Positions 49,224 through 58,008 of a DNA stretch of 64,000 bases are shown one piece after another. Each line of letters opens with the position of its first letter. Position 1 is the stretch's first letter. The notes below the pieces were generated by a model. It did not search any database. It was not told the DNA's origin and saw only the letters and a list, made by a program, of their open reading frames with translations. The DNA is from Roseomonas sp. OT10 (lineage in GTDB: Bacteria; Pseudomonadota; Alphaproteobacteria; Acetobacterales; Acetobacteraceae), in contig NZ_CP087719.1 in assembly GCF_020991085.1 (NCBI RefSeq), positions 2,686,001 through 2,750,000 of the forward strand. The letters are read 5' to 3'. A program made the translations under genes and the position numbers.

Positions 49224-50087
49224 ATGTCGGGTTTGCTCACCGTCCTGGCCGACGGCATCGCCTATGGCATGCTGCTCTTCCTCTTCTCCATCGGCCTGTC
49301 GGTGACGCTCGGCCTGATGCGCTTCATCAACCTCGCCCATGGCGCCTTCGCCATGTGCGGGGGCTATGTCGCGGTGATGCTGCTCAACGGGCTGGGCATC
49401 CCCTTCCTGCTCACCCTTCCCCTGGCGGCGCTGGCCACCGCGGCGATCGGCCTCGTGCTGGAACGCTCCGTGATCCGGTACGTCTACCCCATGCCGGAAC
49501 TGCAGCAGGTGCTTTTCTCCATCGGCCTCGCCTTCGCCGCCGGGGCGGTGGCGAACATCCTGTTCGGGCCGCAGCAGCAGCCCATCCTGCTGCCCGGCTG
49601 GCTGACCGACCGGGTGGAGGTGGCGGGCATCGCCATCACCGGCTACCGCCTCTTCGTGCTGCTGCTCGGCCTGCTCGCGGCCGGGTCGCTGGCGGCGCTG
49701 TTCGGGCTGACCCTGTTCGGGGCGCGGGTCCGCGCGGCGGTGGACAACCGCCGCGCGGCGGAGGGCGTGGGCATCGACGTGGACCGGCTCTTCGCCACCA
49801 CCTTCGCCCTGGGGGCGGGCTTCGCCGGGCTGGGCGGGGCGCTGGGGGTGGGCTTCCTCGGCCTCGATCCCACCTTCCCGTTCAAGTACCTGGTGATCGT
49901 GCTGATGGTCGTCGCGATCGGCGGGCCCGGCTCGATCCTCGGCTCCTTCGTCGCCGCCGTCGGCCTGGGCGCCGTCGACGCGCTGTTCAAGTACCTGGTG
50001 CCGGAGCTGGGCGGCTTCGTGATCTACGGCCTGCTGGTGCTGATGATGCTGCTCTTCCCACGCGGCCTCGCGGGGCGGCCGGCATGA
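49224..50087 (+). CDS. Branched-chain-type ABC transporter permease (LivH-like)
   Basis: This 287-residue inner-membrane permease has about eight hydrophobic segments, beginning TVLADGIAYGMLLFLFSIGLSVTLGLMRFINLAHGAF, with the ATPase-contact stretch RAAVDNRRAAEGVGIDVDRLF. AIGGPGSILGSFVAAVGLGAVDALFKY is typical. It starts 3 bases after the binding-protein stop and overlaps the next gene by ATGA. Confidence 0.93.
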   Translation: MSGLLTVLADGIAYGMLLFLFSIGLSVTLGLMRFINLAHGAFAMCGGYVAVMLLNGLGIPFLLTLPLAALATAAIGLVLERSVIRYVYPMPELQQVLFSIGLAFAAGAVANILFGPQQQPILLPGWLTDRVEVAGIAITGYRLFVLLLGLLAAGSLAALFGLTLFGARVRAAVDNRRAAEGVGIDVDRLFATTFALGAGFAGLGGALGVGFLGLDPTFPFKYLVIVLMVVAIGGPGSILGSFVAAVGLGAVDALFKYLVPELGGFVIYGLLVLMMLLFPRGLAGRPA

Positions 50088-51031
50088 GGGCGATCCGCCC
50101 CCCCGTGGGGCTCGCGCTGCTGGCCATGGCGCTCGCGGCCTACTTCCTGTTCCCCGACTACCTGACCCTGATGGCCAGCCTCTTCATCCTGGTCATCTTC
50201 GCCCTGTCCTACGACCTGCTGCAGGGCCATGCCGGCGTCGTCTCCCTGGGCCATGCGGTGTTCTTCGGGATCGGCGCCTACACCACCGCCATCCTCGGCG
50301 GGCGCGGCCTGACCGAGCCGGTGCTGGGCCTGCTGGCCGCGCTGCTGGTCAGCGGCGCCATCGCCCTGGCCCTGACGCGCCTGGTGGTGGTGGGCAACGA
50401 CCTGACGCGGCTGCTGGTGACGCTGGGCATCGGCTTCCTGTTCCACGAGGCCGCCAACCAGGCGCGCGGCCTCACCGGCGGGGCCGACGGGCTCTCGGAC
50501 TTCTCCATGGGGCCCGTGCTCGGGCTGTTCCGCTTCGACTTCATGGGCGAGACGGCCTTCTTCTACACCCTGGCCGTGCTGGCCCTGGTCTATGCCTTCC
50601 TCTGGCGCCTCACCGCCTCGCCCTTCGGCCTCGCGCTGCGCGGCATCCGCGAGAACGTGCGGCGGATGCCGGCCATCGGTGCGCCGGTCGGGCGGCACCT
50701 CGCCACCGCCTACACCATCTCGGGCGGCATCGCCGGCCTCGCCGGGGCCCTGCTGGCGCAGACCAGCAGCTTCGCCTCGCTGGACATGCTTGGCTTCGAG
50801 CGCTCGGCGGAGGTCGTGATGATGGCGACGCTGGGCGGCACCGGCAGCCTGCCCGGCGTGGTGGTGGGCGCCGCCGGCTTCGGCTACCTCAAGGACGCAC
50901 TCTCGGCGATGAGCCCGCGCTACTGGCACCTGGGCATCGGCATCGTGCTGATGCTCTCGGTCTTCCTGCTGCGCGGCGGCATCGCCGGCGCGGCGACGGC
51001 GCTGCTGCGCCGGCTGCGGGGCCGGGCATGA
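50084..51031 (+). CDS. Branched-chain-type ABC transporter permease (LivM-like)
   Basis: This 315-residue permease has the LivM-typical core LSYDLLQGHAGVVSLGHAVFFGIGAYTTAIL, RGIRENVRRMPAIGAPVGRHLATAYTISGGIAGLAGALLAQ (the loop to the ATPase) and ATLGGTGSLPGVVVGAAGFGYLKDAL. It overlaps LivH-like and LivG-like genes by ATGA at both ends, showing translational coupling. Confidence 0.93.
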   Translation: MRAIRPPVGLALLAMALAAYFLFPDYLTLMASLFILVIFALSYDLLQGHAGVVSLGHAVFFGIGAYTTAILGGRGLTEPVLGLLAALLVSGAIALALTRLVVVGNDLTRLLVTLGIGFLFHEAANQARGLTGGADGLSDFSMGPVLGLFRFDFMGETAFFYTLAVLALVYAFLWRLTASPFGLALRGIRENVRRMPAIGAPVGRHLATAYTISGGIAGLAGALLAQTSSFASLDMLGFERSAEVVMMATLGGTGSLPGVVVGAAGFGYLKDALSAMSPRYWHLGIGIVLMLSVFLLRGGIAGAATALLRRLRGRA

Positions 51032-51789
51032 CCCCGGCCATCGAGACCGACGCGCTCACCCTGCGCTATGGCAGCTTCACCGCCGTGGATGCCGTGTCGC
51101 TGCGCGTGGCCGCCGGCGCCAGGCACGCGCTGATCGGACCGAACGGCGCGGGCAAGACCTCGCTGGTGCATGCGCTGACCGGCAGCGTCGCGGCCGGCTC
51201 CGGCCGCATCCGCATCGGGGGCGAGGACGTCACGGCGCTGGACCAGCCCGCCCGGGTGCGCCGCGGGCTGGCCCGCACCTTCCAGATCAACCAGCTCTTC
51301 CGCGGTCTGACGGTGCTGGAGAACGTCGCGCTGGCCATCTTCGAGCGCGAGCGCAAGACGCGCGTCTTCTGGCGCTCCGCCGCGGCCGACCGCGCCGTGG
51401 CCGAGGAGGCGCGGGCGCATCTGGATTTCGTCCACCTCGCCGACCATGCGGAGCGGCCGGTCCGCTCCCTCCCCTATGGGCTGCAGCGGCTGGTGGAGAT
51501 CGCCATCGCCCTGGCGACGCGGCCGCGGGTGCTGGTCCTGGACGAGCCGGCGGCCGGCGTCCCGGCGGCGCAGAGCGAATCCATCTTCGAACGCATCCAC
51601 GCCCTGCCGCGCGACCTCACCCTGCTCTTCGTCGAGCACGACATGGGGCTGGTCTTCCGCTTCGCCGAGCGGATCACCGTCCTGGTCGGCGGCCGGGTGA
51701 TGACGGAGGGCAGCCCGGCCGAGATCCAGGCGGACGAGCGGGTGCGGGAGGTCTATCTCGGCCGTCGGGGGCACCATGCCGCTGCTTGA
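51028..51789 (+). CDS. Branched-chain-type ABC transporter ATPase (LivG-like)
   Basis: This 253-residue ATPase has Walker A GPNGAGKTS, the QINQLF motif typical of LivG, signature region SLPYGLQRLVEIAIAL (degenerate), Walker B VLVLDEPAAGVP and switch His FVEHDMGLVF. The signature is altered from LSGG to LPYG, which is the usual form in this subfamily. It overlaps the next ATPase gene by 14 bases. Confidence 0.93.
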   Translation: MTPAIETDALTLRYGSFTAVDAVSLRVAAGARHALIGPNGAGKTSLVHALTGSVAAGSGRIRIGGEDVTALDQPARVRRGLARTFQINQLFRGLTVLENVALAIFERERKTRVFWRSAAADRAVAEEARAHLDFVHLADHAERPVRSLPYGLQRLVEIAIALATRPRVLVLDEPAAGVPAAQSESIFERIHALPRDLTLLFVEHDMGLVFRFAERITVLVGGRVMTEGSPAEIQADERVREVYLGRRGHHAAA

Positions 51790-52471
51790 GGTGGAGGGGC
51801 TGACCGCCGGATACGGCGAGGCCGTGGTGCTGGAGGGGCTGAGCCTGGCCATCGAGGATGGCGAGGGGCTTGCGGTGCTCGGCCGCAACGGCGTCGGCAA
51901 GACCACGCTGATGCTGGCCATCATGGGCCACGCCCGGCGCTTCGGCGGGGCGTTGCGCTGGCAGGGGGAGGAGTTCGGCACGCGCCCTGCCTGGGCCCGC
52001 ACGCGGATGGGGCTGGGCTGGGTGCCGCAGGAGCGGGACATCTTCCCCTCGCTGACGGTGGAGGAGAACCTGCTGGTGGCGCGCCGCCCCGGCCCCTTCG
52101 ACCTCGCCGCCGCCTATGACCTCTTTCCCCGGCTGCGCGAGCGCCGGCGCAATCCCGGCGACAAGCTCTCCGGCGGCGAACAGCAGATGCTGGCGATCGG
52201 CCGGACACTGATGACCAACCCGCGGCTGCTGCTTCTGGACGAGCCCTTCGAGGGCCTGGCGCCCGTCATCGTGGAGGAGCTGGAGGCGACGCTCCGCCGC
52301 CTCCGGGCGGAAAAGGGCTTCGCCACCGTCATCGTGGAACAGCATGCCGAGGACGCGCTCGCGCTCAGCGACCGGGCCGTCGTGCTGGACCGCGGCAGGA
52401 TCGTGCTGCAAGGCCGCTCGGCCGACCTGCTGGCGGATTTCGAACAGGTGCGGCGATGGATCTCCGTATGA
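51776..52471 (+). CDS. Branched-chain-type ABC transporter ATPase (LivF-like)
   Basis: This 231-residue ATPase has Walker A GRNGVGKTT, GLGWVPQERDIFPSLTVEENLL, signature KLSGGEQQMLAIGRTL, Walker B LLLLDEPFEGLAP and VIVEQHAEDAL. It is last of the five-gene Liv-type importer (binding protein, two permeases, two ATPases). The next gene begins inside its end. Confidence 0.94.
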   Translation: MPLLEVEGLTAGYGEAVVLEGLSLAIEDGEGLAVLGRNGVGKTTLMLAIMGHARRFGGALRWQGEEFGTRPAWARTRMGLGWVPQERDIFPSLTVEENLLVARRPGPFDLAAAYDLFPRLRERRRNPGDKLSGGEQQMLAIGRTLMTNPRLLLLDEPFEGLAPVIVEELEATLRRLRAEKGFATVIVEQHAEDALALSDRAVVLDRGRIVLQGRSADLLADFEQVRRWISV

Positions 52472-53301
52472 CCCGATCCCCGGCCGGACCGATGGCCGAC
52501 ACGCTGGCGGAGATGACCGCCCCCGCCCTGCGCGCCGCGGCGGAACGCGGCGCCGTGGCGCTGCTGCCGGTGGGCGTGATCGAGTGCCATGGGCCGCACC
52601 TGCCGGTCGGCACGGACGCCTTCATCGCCCTCGCCCTGTGCCGGGCCACCCGCGACCACCTGGCGGCCGCGGGGGGCGAGGCGGTGATCGCGCCGCCCTA
52701 CACCTGGGGCATCAACGGCATCCTGGCGGACTTCCCGGGCAGCTTCCGCATCCGGCCGGAGACGGCGGCGGCGCTGTTGCGGGACGTGATCGACTCCCTG
52801 CTCGACAACGGCTTCCGCCAGGTGCTGGTGGTCAGCCACCACGGCGACCGGCTGCACAACGAGATGGTGCGCGACGTCCTGATGGCCCTGCACGACGAGG
52901 GCCGGGTCGGGGCACGCTGGCTCTACGCGCCCTTCCGCTGGCGCCTCTACGGCCGCATCGGACTGACCGGGCAGGAGCCGATCTGCGTGCCCTGGGAACC
53001 CGTCCCGGCCATGGAGGGTTTCCGCCTGACGGGCCTGCTGGGCGTGCACGCGGATGAGTACGAGACGGCGGCCATGGTCCGCTACCACCCCGAGACGGTG
53101 GACTACGATGCGCTGCGCGGCCTGCCGCCGACGCGGCTGACCGAGGCGGACCTGGCGGAATGGCGGCAGGGCGCCGAGGCGGCCCGGCGGCTGACGCCGG
53201 ACGGCTATTTCGGCGCGCCGAACCCGGTCGATCCCGACCTCTGGCGGCATTACGACGAGACGGCGCGGGTGATGGCGGCGGCGCTGGCGGCGGGACGCTG
53301 A
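52468..53301 (+). CDS. Creatininase family protein
   Basis: This 277-residue metal-dependent amidohydrolase has the signature VGVIECHGPHLPVGTDAFIALALC (Glu, His, Asp ligands), VVSHHGDRLHNEM and LGVHADEYETAAM. Family members include creatininase and other amidohydrolases or dehydratases; its substrate here is unknown. The chosen start is the ATGA overlap with the ATPase stop (52468); an in-frame ATG at 52456 would add four residues. Its position in the operon hints at an amide substrate taken up by the preceding importer. Confidence 0.88.
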   Translation: MTRSPAGPMADTLAEMTAPALRAAAERGAVALLPVGVIECHGPHLPVGTDAFIALALCRATRDHLAAAGGEAVIAPPYTWGINGILADFPGSFRIRPETAAALLRDVIDSLLDNGFRQVLVVSHHGDRLHNEMVRDVLMALHDEGRVGARWLYAPFRWRLYGRIGLTGQEPICVPWEPVPAMEGFRLTGLLGVHADEYETAAMVRYHPETVDYDALRGLPPTRLTEADLAEWRQGAEAARRLTPDGYFGAPNPVDPDLWRHYDETARVMAAALAAGR

Positions 53302-53345
53302 CGGGGCCCTTGCGCCGGGGCGCGGCCGGGCCGATCACCCTGGCC

Positions 53346-54347
53346 ATGCCGCGCCGCTATCTGGACCAGCGCCTGAAGCTCTCCCTGCTCCGCGTGGCGG
53401 AGGCGCTGAACGCCCATGGCAGCCTGCTGCGCGCCTCCGCCGCGCTGGGGGTGGGGCAGCCCGCCCTGACGCGCAGCCTGCGGGAGCTGGAGGAGATCGT
53501 CGGCACCCCGCTCTTCGAGCGCCATGCCCGCGGCGTGCGGCCCACCCAGGCGGGGATGGCCATCATCCGCCTGGCCCGGCGGGTGCGGGCGGAGCTGCAC
53601 CGCGCCGAGGAGGAGCTGGACACGATCGGCGGCGAGGGCACGGTGGCGGTGGGCGTGCTGCCCGTCTCCGCAGTGGGCGTGCTGCCAGGGGTGCTGCTGC
53701 GGCTGAAGGCCACCCATCCCGCCATCCGTCTGCGCCTGGAGCAGGGCCGGACGGAGGAGCTGCTGCCCCTGCTGGCGGAGCGGGAGATCGACCTGGTGGT
53801 GGGGCGGCTCTACCCGACCGCCACGCCCGACGGCTTCGTGCGCGAGGCGCTGTGGGAGGAGCCGATCTCCCTCCTCGCCCGGGCCGAGCACCCGCTGCTG
53901 CGGCGGGAGGCACCGCTGAGCGTGGCGGATCTGGCGCCCTTCGAGTTCGTCCTGCCGACCATGAGCCAGCGCGTCGGGCAGGAGATCGAGCATTTCCTGA
54001 CCCTGCTGGGCCGGCTGCCCGAGGCGTCCCTGCGCTCCTCCTCCTACGGGCTGCTGCGGGAGATGCTGCTGGCGACCGACTGCATCGCCGTCATGCCGCG
54101 GCTGATGATGGTGGGCGACCTGCTGCGCGGCACGCTGCGGGTGCTGCCGCTGCAGCCGCCGGCGCCCCCGCGGCCGGCCGGGCTGGTGCTGCCCGCCGGA
54201 GGGGCGCCATCCCCGGCGGCGGCGGCCTTCATCGCCTGTCTGCACGAAACCATCGCCGAGATCACCGCGCGCGGCTTCGCCGATATGCCGGAAGTTGATA
54301 GCTCAACCCATAAAAGCGATAAGACATCCCTTCCCCGGCGTCGGTAG
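53346..54347 (+). CDS. LysR family regulator (internal to the aromatic operon)
   Basis: This 333-residue regulator has an HTH: LLRASAALGVGQPALTRSLRELEEIVGTPLFERHARGVRPTQAG in pieces over residues ~30-75. The effector domain has GTVAVGVLPVSAVGVLPGVLLRLKATHP, EREIDLVVGRL, SLLARAEHPLLRRE and FEFVLPTMSQRVGQEI. This is the PcaQ/GbpR-like branch of LysR. It lies on the same strand as its neighbours, 44 bases after the creatininase-family gene and 23 before the VOC gene, so it may be cotranscribed. The start is the first in-frame ATG after the amidohydrolase stop. Confidence 0.9.
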   Translation: MPRRYLDQRLKLSLLRVAEALNAHGSLLRASAALGVGQPALTRSLRELEEIVGTPLFERHARGVRPTQAGMAIIRLARRVRAELHRAEEELDTIGGEGTVAVGVLPVSAVGVLPGVLLRLKATHPAIRLRLEQGRTEELLPLLAEREIDLVVGRLYPTATPDGFVREALWEEPISLLARAEHPLLRREAPLSVADLAPFEFVLPTMSQRVGQEIEHFLTLLGRLPEASLRSSSYGLLREMLLATDCIAVMPRLMMVGDLLRGTLRVLPLQPPAPPRPAGLVLPAGGAPSPAAAAFIACLHETIAEITARGFADMPEVDSSTHKSDKTSLPRRR

Positions 54348-54370
54348 AAGCGGCTCCGAGAGGAAACCCC

Positions 54371-55387
54371 ATGCACCCGCCGGAGCCGATCCTGGACATC
54401 GCCCATCTGGGGCATGTCGAGCTGCTGACGCCGAAGCCCGAGGAATCCCTTCGCTTCTTCACGGCCGTCATGGGCATGACGGAGAGCGGGCGGCAGGGCG
54501 ACAGCGTCTTCCTGCGCGGCTGGGACGACTACGAGCGCTACTCGCTCCAGCTCACCGCCTCGACGACCTCGGGCCTCGGCCACGCCGCCTTCCGCGCCCG
54601 CAGCCCGCAGGCGCTGGAGCGCCGCGTCGCCGCCCTGCGCGCGGACGGGGCGGAGGTGACGCCGCACGAGGGGAGCCTCGGCCACGGCACCGGCTGGCGC
54701 TTCCGCGACCCGGACGGGCACGTCTTCGAGCTGTATTACGACACGGAGTGGTACCAGGCGCCGCCCGACCGCCGCCCCTCGCTGAAGAACCAGGCGGAAC
54801 GCTACCCCGCGCGTGGGGTGAACGTGCGGCGGATCGACCACTTCAACTGCCTCGCCGTCGACGTGCGCGCCTGCCGCGCGTTCTTCCAGCGCAACCTCGG
54901 CCTGCGCTGCACGGAGCGCATCGAGCTGGACAGTGGCGAGGAGGCGGGCATGTGGCTCACCTCCAACAACAAGTCCTACGACTTCGCCTTCACCAAGGAG
55001 GCGCACGGCGTCCCCGGCCGCTTCCACCACGTCACCTTCGCGCTCGATAGCCGCGAGGCGGTCCTGCAGGCCGCCGACGCCTTCCTCGAGGCGGGCGTCT
55101 TCATCGAGACGGGGCCGCACAAGCACGCGGTGCAGCAGACCTTCTTCCTCTACGTCTACGAGCCCGGCGGCAACCGCGTCGAAGTGGCCCATGCCGGCGC
55201 GCGGCTGATCCTCGCCCCCGACTGGAAGCCGATCACCTGGACGGAGACGGAGCGGAAGAAGGGCCAGGCCTGGGGCCTGAAGACCATCGAGAGCTTCCAC
55301 ACCCACGGCACCCCGCCCCTTCCGGGCCGGCACGGCGACGGGGTGGTGGCGGATGACGACCTGGCAGGGGACGGCATCGCCTCCTGA
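54371..55387 (+). CDS. Two-domain VOC (catechol 2,3-dioxygenase-like) protein
   Basis: This 338-residue vicinal-oxygen-chelate protein has two betaalphabeta modules. Metal ligands are His in VRRIDHFNCLA, His in GRFHHVTFALD and Glu in NRVEVAHAGAR; an N-terminal module opens ILDIAHLGHVELLTP. The arrangement matches type I extradiol dioxygenases such as catechol 2,3-dioxygenase. Its presence next to a class III dioxygenase gives the region two different ring-cleaving enzymes. A ~40-residue C-terminal tail past the second module is Asp/Gly-rich. Confidence 0.85.
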   Translation: MHPPEPILDIAHLGHVELLTPKPEESLRFFTAVMGMTESGRQGDSVFLRGWDDYERYSLQLTASTTSGLGHAAFRARSPQALERRVAALRADGAEVTPHEGSLGHGTGWRFRDPDGHVFELYYDTEWYQAPPDRRPSLKNQAERYPARGVNVRRIDHFNCLAVDVRACRAFFQRNLGLRCTERIELDSGEEAGMWLTSNNKSYDFAFTKEAHGVPGRFHHVTFALDSREAVLQAADAFLEAGVFIETGPHKHAVQQTFFLYVYEPGGNRVEVAHAGARLILAPDWKPITWTETERKKGQAWGLKTIESFHTHGTPPLPGRHGDGVVADDDLAGDGIAS

Positions 55388-55447
55388 GGCGAAGCCCCCA
55401 GACGGGACAGCGGGCCGGCACGGCCGGACAGCATGGGAGGACAGCGG

Positions 55448-56470
55448 ATGATCATCGACTGCCACGGCCACTACACCACCGCCCCCGCCGCGCACGACGC
55501 CTGGCGCGAGATGCAGAAGGCCGCCTTCAAGGCGGGCGGCGACGTGGACCCCGCCTATCCGGAGATCTCCGACGACGAGATCCGCGAGACCATCGAGAAG
55601 AACCAGCTCCGCCTGCTGCGCGAGCGCGGCGCGGACCTGACCATCTTCTCCCCCCGCGCCTCCACCATGGCGCACCACGTGGGCAACGAGGCGGTCAGCC
55701 AGGCCTGGACCCGCCGCTGCAACGACCTGATCAAGCGCGTGGTGGAGCTCTACCCGCAATACTTCGTGGGCGTCTGCCAGTTGCCCCAGTCGCCCGGCGT
55801 CTCCATCGCCCATTCCATCGCGGAGCTGGAGCGCTGCGTGACGGAGCTGGGCTTCATCGGCTGCAACCTGAACCCCGACCCCTCGGGCGGGCTGTGGTCC
55901 GGCCTGCCGCTGACCGACCGCTCCTGGTACCCCTTCTTCGAGAAGATGGTGGAGCTGGACGTGCCGGCGATGATCCACGTCTCCGGCTCCTGCAACTGCA
56001 ACTTCCACGCGACCGGCGCCCACTACATCAACGCCGACACCACCGCCTTCATGCAGTTCCTGGAAGGCGACCTGTTCCGCGACTTCCCAACGCTGCGCTT
56101 CGTCATCCCGCATGGCGGCGGCGCCGTCCCCTACCACTGGGGCCGGTACCGCGGGCTGGCGGACATGCTGAAGCGCCCGCCGCTGCGCGAGCACGTGATG
56201 AGGAACGTCTTCTTCGACACCTGCGTCTACCACCAGCCGGGCATCGACCTGCTGTTCCGGGTGATCGACATCGACAACATCCTGTTCGGCTCGGAGATGG
56301 TCGGCGCGGTGCGCGGGATCGACCCGGAGACGGGCTTCCACTTCGACGACACCAAGCGCTACGTCGACGCCCTGGCCATCTCCGCCGAGGACAAGCACAA
56401 GGTCTTCGAGGGGAACGCCCGCCGGGTCTATCCGCGGCTCGACGCCATCCTGAAGGGGCAGGGCCGGTGA
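55448..56470 (+). CDS. ligJ: 4-oxalomesaconate hydratase (LigJ-like amidohydrolase)
   Basis: This 340-residue amidohydrolase-superfamily protein begins MIIDCHGHYTTAPAAHDAWR, a LigJ/2-amino-... type N-terminus with the His-x-His metal site. Downstream are FVGVCQLPQSPGVS, GCNLNPDPSGGLWSGLPLTDRSWYP, PAMIHVSGSCNCNFH, FVIPHGGGAVPYHWGRYRGL and ILFGSEMVGAVRGID. LigJ hydrates 4-oxalomesaconate to CHA in the gallate/protocatechuate 4,5-cleavage path. SD GGGAGGACAGCGG supports ATG 55448. It overlaps the aldolase gene by GTGA. Confidence 0.9.
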   Translation: MIIDCHGHYTTAPAAHDAWREMQKAAFKAGGDVDPAYPEISDDEIRETIEKNQLRLLRERGADLTIFSPRASTMAHHVGNEAVSQAWTRRCNDLIKRVVELYPQYFVGVCQLPQSPGVSIAHSIAELERCVTELGFIGCNLNPDPSGGLWSGLPLTDRSWYPFFEKMVELDVPAMIHVSGSCNCNFHATGAHYINADTTAFMQFLEGDLFRDFPTLRFVIPHGGGAVPYHWGRYRGLADMLKRPPLREHVMRNVFFDTCVYHQPGIDLLFRVIDIDNILFGSEMVGAVRGIDPETGFHFDDTKRYVDALAISAEDKHKVFEGNARRVYPRLDAILKGQGR

Positions 56471-57144
56471 GTCTCATCCGCCGCAACCCCCCGCGCGTCG
56501 CGCCGGAGCTGGCCGCGCGCTTCGCCCCCTACGGCACCGCCACCATCCACGAGGCGCAGGGGCGGCGCGGCTGCTTCGCCTCCCACATGCGCCCGGCCTG
56601 GCCGCGGGCGAAGGCGATGGGCAGCGCCGTCACCGTCTCCATCGCGCCGGCCGACAACTGGATGATCCATGTCGCGGTGGAGATCTGCCGCCCCGGCGAC
56701 CTGCTGGTGGTCGCGCCGACCTCTCCCTCCGACGCCGGCTATTTCGGCGAGCTGCTGGCCTGCTCGCTCGCGGCGCGCGGCGTCGTGGGGCTGGTGATCG
56801 AGGCGGGCTGCCGCGACGTCGCCGCGCTGGAGGAGATGCGCTTCCCTGTCTGGTCGAAGGCGATCTCCCCCCAGGGCACGGTGAAGGAGACGCTGGGCTC
56901 GGTGAACGTGCCCATCGCCATCGCCGGGCAGCTCGTGAACCCGGGCGACCTGGTCGCGGCCGACGACGACGGCGTGGTGGTGGTGCGGCGCGAGGAGGCG
57001 GAGAGCGTCCTCGCCGCCTCGGAGGCGCGCGAGCGCAAGGAGGAGGCCACGCGCGCCCGGCTGAAGGCGGGCGAGCTGGGCCTCGACATCTACGGGATGC
57101 GGGAGGCGCTGGCGAAGAAGGGGCTGCGCTACGAGGATGCCTGA
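56467..57144 (+). CDS. ligK: 4-carboxy-4-hydroxy-2-oxoadipate aldolase (LigK/GalC, RraA family)
   Basis: This 225-residue RraA-fold aldolase splits 4-carboxy-4-hydroxy-2-oxoadipate to pyruvate and oxaloacetate, ending the gallate pathway. It starts at GTG 56467 within the LigJ stop (GTGA). Family segments are TATIHEAQGRRGC, GSAVTVSIAPADNWMIHVAVE, PGDLLVVAPTSPSDAGYFGELL and GLVIEAGCRDVAALEEM (the catalytic Arg-Asp). VNPGDLVAADDDGVVVVRREEA follows. It overlaps the next gene by 8 bases. Confidence 0.9.
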   Translation: MSLIRRNPPRVAPELAARFAPYGTATIHEAQGRRGCFASHMRPAWPRAKAMGSAVTVSIAPADNWMIHVAVEICRPGDLLVVAPTSPSDAGYFGELLACSLAARGVVGLVIEAGCRDVAALEEMRFPVWSKAISPQGTVKETLGSVNVPIAIAGQLVNPGDLVAADDDGVVVVRREEAESVLAASEARERKEEATRARLKAGELGLDIYGMREALAKKGLRYEDA

Positions 57145-57985
57145 GCCCGTCACCCTGCGCGCCGCCATCGGCCGCTACAAGCACAGCGCCCCGGTGCTGG
57201 ACGGCGCCGTGACCTCGCCCCTGCTGCGGATCGAGGATGCGGGGATCAAGCCGGTCAACCGTGCCTTCGCGCCGATGGTGCGGGAGGGGCGCTTCGACCT
57301 CTCGGAGATGGCGATCGCCACCTTCCTGATGGCGAAGGAGGCCGCCCGCCCGCTGGTGCTGCTGCCGGTGGTGATGGCCGCGCGCTTCCAGGAGGGCGCG
57401 CTGCTCTGCCGCGCCGACAGCGACCTGCGCGGCCCCGCCGACCTGCGTGGCCGGCGCGTCGGCGCGCGCGCCTACAGCCAGACCACGGGGATGTGGCTGC
57501 GCGGTACGCTGGCCGAGCACGGCGTGCCGGCCGATGCGGTGCGCTGGATCACCTACGAGGACGCGCACGAGCCCGGCTATCGCGACCCGCCCTTCGCGGA
57601 GCGCGCCCCGGCCGGGGCGGACATGCTGGCGATGCTGCGCGACGGCTCGCTGGACGCGGCGGTCTTCGGCAACGACCTGCCGGAGGGCGAGAGGCTGCGC
57701 ACGGTCTTCCCCGACCCGGCGGCGGCCGGCGAGGCGTTCCGCGCGCGGCACGGCTTCGTCCCGGTGAACCACCTGCTGGTGCTGCGCCACGACGTGGCGG
57801 ACGCCCATCCGGAGATCGCGCCGGAGATCGTGAGGCTGTTCGGCGGCATCACCCCGCCCGGCGGCCGCGCCGGCCTCGCCCCCGCCCTCACCCTCGCCAG
57901 CGAGTTCTGCGCGGCGCAGGGCCTCACCGCGCGTGCCCTGACCCTGGCGGAGATCTGGGACGGCACGCCGGACAGCGTCGCCTGA
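57137..57985 (+). CDS. 4,5-dihydroxyphthalate decarboxylase-like protein
   Basis: This 282-residue protein has the opening RYKHSAPVLDGAVTSP, then FAPMVREGRFDLSEMAIATFLM, FQEGALLCRADSDLRGPADLRGRRVGARAYSQTTGMWLRG (parts) and NHLLVLRHDVADAHPE. This pattern matches the 4,5-dihydroxyphthalate decarboxylase (Pht5) family, which resembles periplasmic binding proteins in fold. In phthalate degradation such enzymes make protocatechuate, the substrate of the 4,5-cleavage path. The protein has no signal peptide, favouring an enzyme over a receptor. Confidence 0.8.
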   Translation: MPEPVTLRAAIGRYKHSAPVLDGAVTSPLLRIEDAGIKPVNRAFAPMVREGRFDLSEMAIATFLMAKEAARPLVLLPVVMAARFQEGALLCRADSDLRGPADLRGRRVGARAYSQTTGMWLRGTLAEHGVPADAVRWITYEDAHEPGYRDPPFAERAPAGADMLAMLRDGSLDAAVFGNDLPEGERLRTVFPDPAAAGEAFRARHGFVPVNHLLVLRHDVADAHPEIAPEIVRLFGGITPPGGRAGLAPALTLASEFCAAQGLTARALTLAEIWDGTPDSVA

Positions 57986-58008
57986 CAAGAAGAACCGGAG
58001 AGAACGCC